NCBI RefSeq assembly: GCF_900109925.1
Contig: NZ_FOBW01000011.1
Coordinates: forward strand, 62,001-126,000
Source of the DNA: Mesobacillus persicus
GTDB taxonomy: Bacteria; Bacillota; Bacilli; Bacillales; Cytobacillaceae
Direction of reading: 5' to 3'
Length of the DNA: 64,000 nt
Shown here piece after piece: positions 63,426 to 64,000 of the stretch; position 1 is the stretch's first letter, and the number at the start of each line of letters is the position of its first letter. Made by a program: the position numbers and the translations under genes. The notes under the pieces were generated by a model, which was not told where the DNA came from, did not search any database, and was given only the letters and a program-made list of their open reading frames with translations.

Positions 63426-64000
63426 TAATCGCGTGGGCCTGAGTTTTTATTTTGTTGGTGCCCATTACTCCTATTGCTTTTACCTTTTTCATGGTTCTTA
63501 TTATTTCCATTGTTTTTTAATTGTTTTTCCTGGTTTTTATTATTTCCATTGTTTTTTAATTGTTTTTCCTGGTTTTTATGCTGTTTATTGTTTCCATTTT
63601 CATTATACTTTAAATTTTTATCCTGATTTTTAATCTGTTTATCTTTTTCTTTACGTTGGGATTTATCTGCTTGATTTTCGTTTCTTTTATCTAGAGCGTT
63701 TTCAACCTGACTTTTATTAGACATACCTGCTGAGCGGCTAGGATTCCCCTTCGTTGCCTCTTGTTCCTTTACAGGTCTATTATTCTGCTTGTCTTTTGTA
63801 TTCACCTTTTCCTGACTAGGTGTTGATTGATCTTTTTCTATTATTCCCTCATTTTTTTGTTTAAAGGTTCCCGAAGTAATGCCTTGTTTAATTGCATCGC
63901 TCCGTTCTTCCTCGGTAGCTGTAACAACCGTTAACTCTAGCTGTTCTGCTTCAGTCACCTTTTTAATTTCTGTTAAAGTTTCTTCCAATTCCGAATTAGA
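63425..64000 (-). CDS. rsgI: C-terminal part of an RsgI-like anti-sigma-I factor (5' end outside window)
   Basis: The frame is open at the right edge; 191 residues are visible. The first 45 (about ETLTEIKKVTEAEQLELTVV and RSDAIKQGITSGTFKQ) resemble the extracytoplasmic RsgI domain. The rest is a disordered Asn/Lys/Gln-rich tail with a perfect 39-bp direct repeat (63498-63536 and 63537-63575) encoding two 13-residue units. RsgI anchors SigI at the membrane. Assignment rests on that domain and on adjacency to sspD; the membrane segment lies outside the window. Confidence 0.65.
   Translation of the reverse strand, partial: SNSELEETLTEIKKVTEAEQLELTVVTATEEERSDAIKQGITSGTFKQKNEGIIEKDQSTPSQEKVNTKDKQNNRPVKEQEATKGNPSRSAGMSNKSQVENALDKRNENQADKSQRKEKDKQIKNQDKNLKYNENGNNKQHKNQEKQLKNNGNNKNQEKQLKNNGNNKNHEKGKSNRSNGHQQNKNSGPRD

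Overview
The window is chromosomal DNA from a spore-forming, low-GC Gram-positive rod of the Bacillaceae. This rests on gene content: Spo0E, an SspD-like alpha/beta SASP, a YjcZ-type sporulation peptide, a YhcN/YlaJ lipoprotein, KtrC/KtrD, ClpE with CtsR boxes and SR1/SR1P. It also rests on gene order, which closely follows, as I recall it, the Bacillus subtilis stretch running from rsgI/sspD/ktrD through ogt/spo0E, mhqR, clpE, ykvI/ykvS, ptsHI, patA, ykuE/ykuI/ykuJ/ykuL/ccpC/dapH/dapL, ktrC, rnjA/rpoY, def, ykyA, pdhABCD, slp, speA, yktA/yktB/suhB, typA and yla genes. Species cannot be fixed from the sequence alone; a Neobacillus- or Bacillus-like genus fits. I saw no prophage, IS element, CRISPR array, tRNA or rRNA.

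Layout. 1-8.7 kb: yla/ykt block (PhoH-like ATPase, YlaJ, YlaI, YlaH, TypA, YlaF, SuhB, YktB, YktA). 8.7-14 kb: nitronate monooxygenase-like enzyme, arginine decarboxylase speA, the dual-function sRNA SR1 with its SR1P peptide, and small proteins including Slp. 14-20.3 kb: pdhABCD operon and YkyA. 20.4-24.7 kb: YjcZ peptide, deformylase, rpoY-rnjA and ktrC. 24.7-38 kb: DUF4349 lipoprotein, dapH-dapL, ccpC, an MDR transporter, darB, ykuJ, an MBL hydrolase with a glutaredoxin, ykuI, ykuE, ykyB and patA. 38.6-48 kb: ykwC and an atypical SDR, ptsHI, ykvS, a CPBP protease, ykvI and clpE. 48-64 kb: M3 peptidase, mhqR, an MFS transporter, hemerythrin, the fixABCX electron-bifurcation operon, spo0E, ogt, an acyltransferase, a radical SAM protein, small spore-type proteins, ktrD, sspD and the C-terminal end of an RsgI-like anti-sigma factor.

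Functional themes. Central carbon control appears repeatedly: the PDH complex, HPr/EI, CcpC, and SR1 with two CcpN-like operators and a cre-like site. The acetyl branch of diaminopimelate synthesis is represented by patA, dapH and dapL. Potassium and c-di-AMP are represented by KtrC, KtrD and DarB. RNA turnover (RNase J1) and the SR1P peptide reported to link GapA with RNase J1 lie about 10 kb apart.

The least explained parts are non-coding. Two interspersed repeat families occupy gene 3' ends: (i) four copies of a modular, hairpin-rich element with GCGCAAGCGCC / GGCGCTGGAGCTGGA ends, all between convergent genes; (ii) three copies of an array of four short palindromes whose arms show double compensatory changes between copies. 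There is also a 52-bp tandem repeat and several unannotated microprotein genes with their own terminators.
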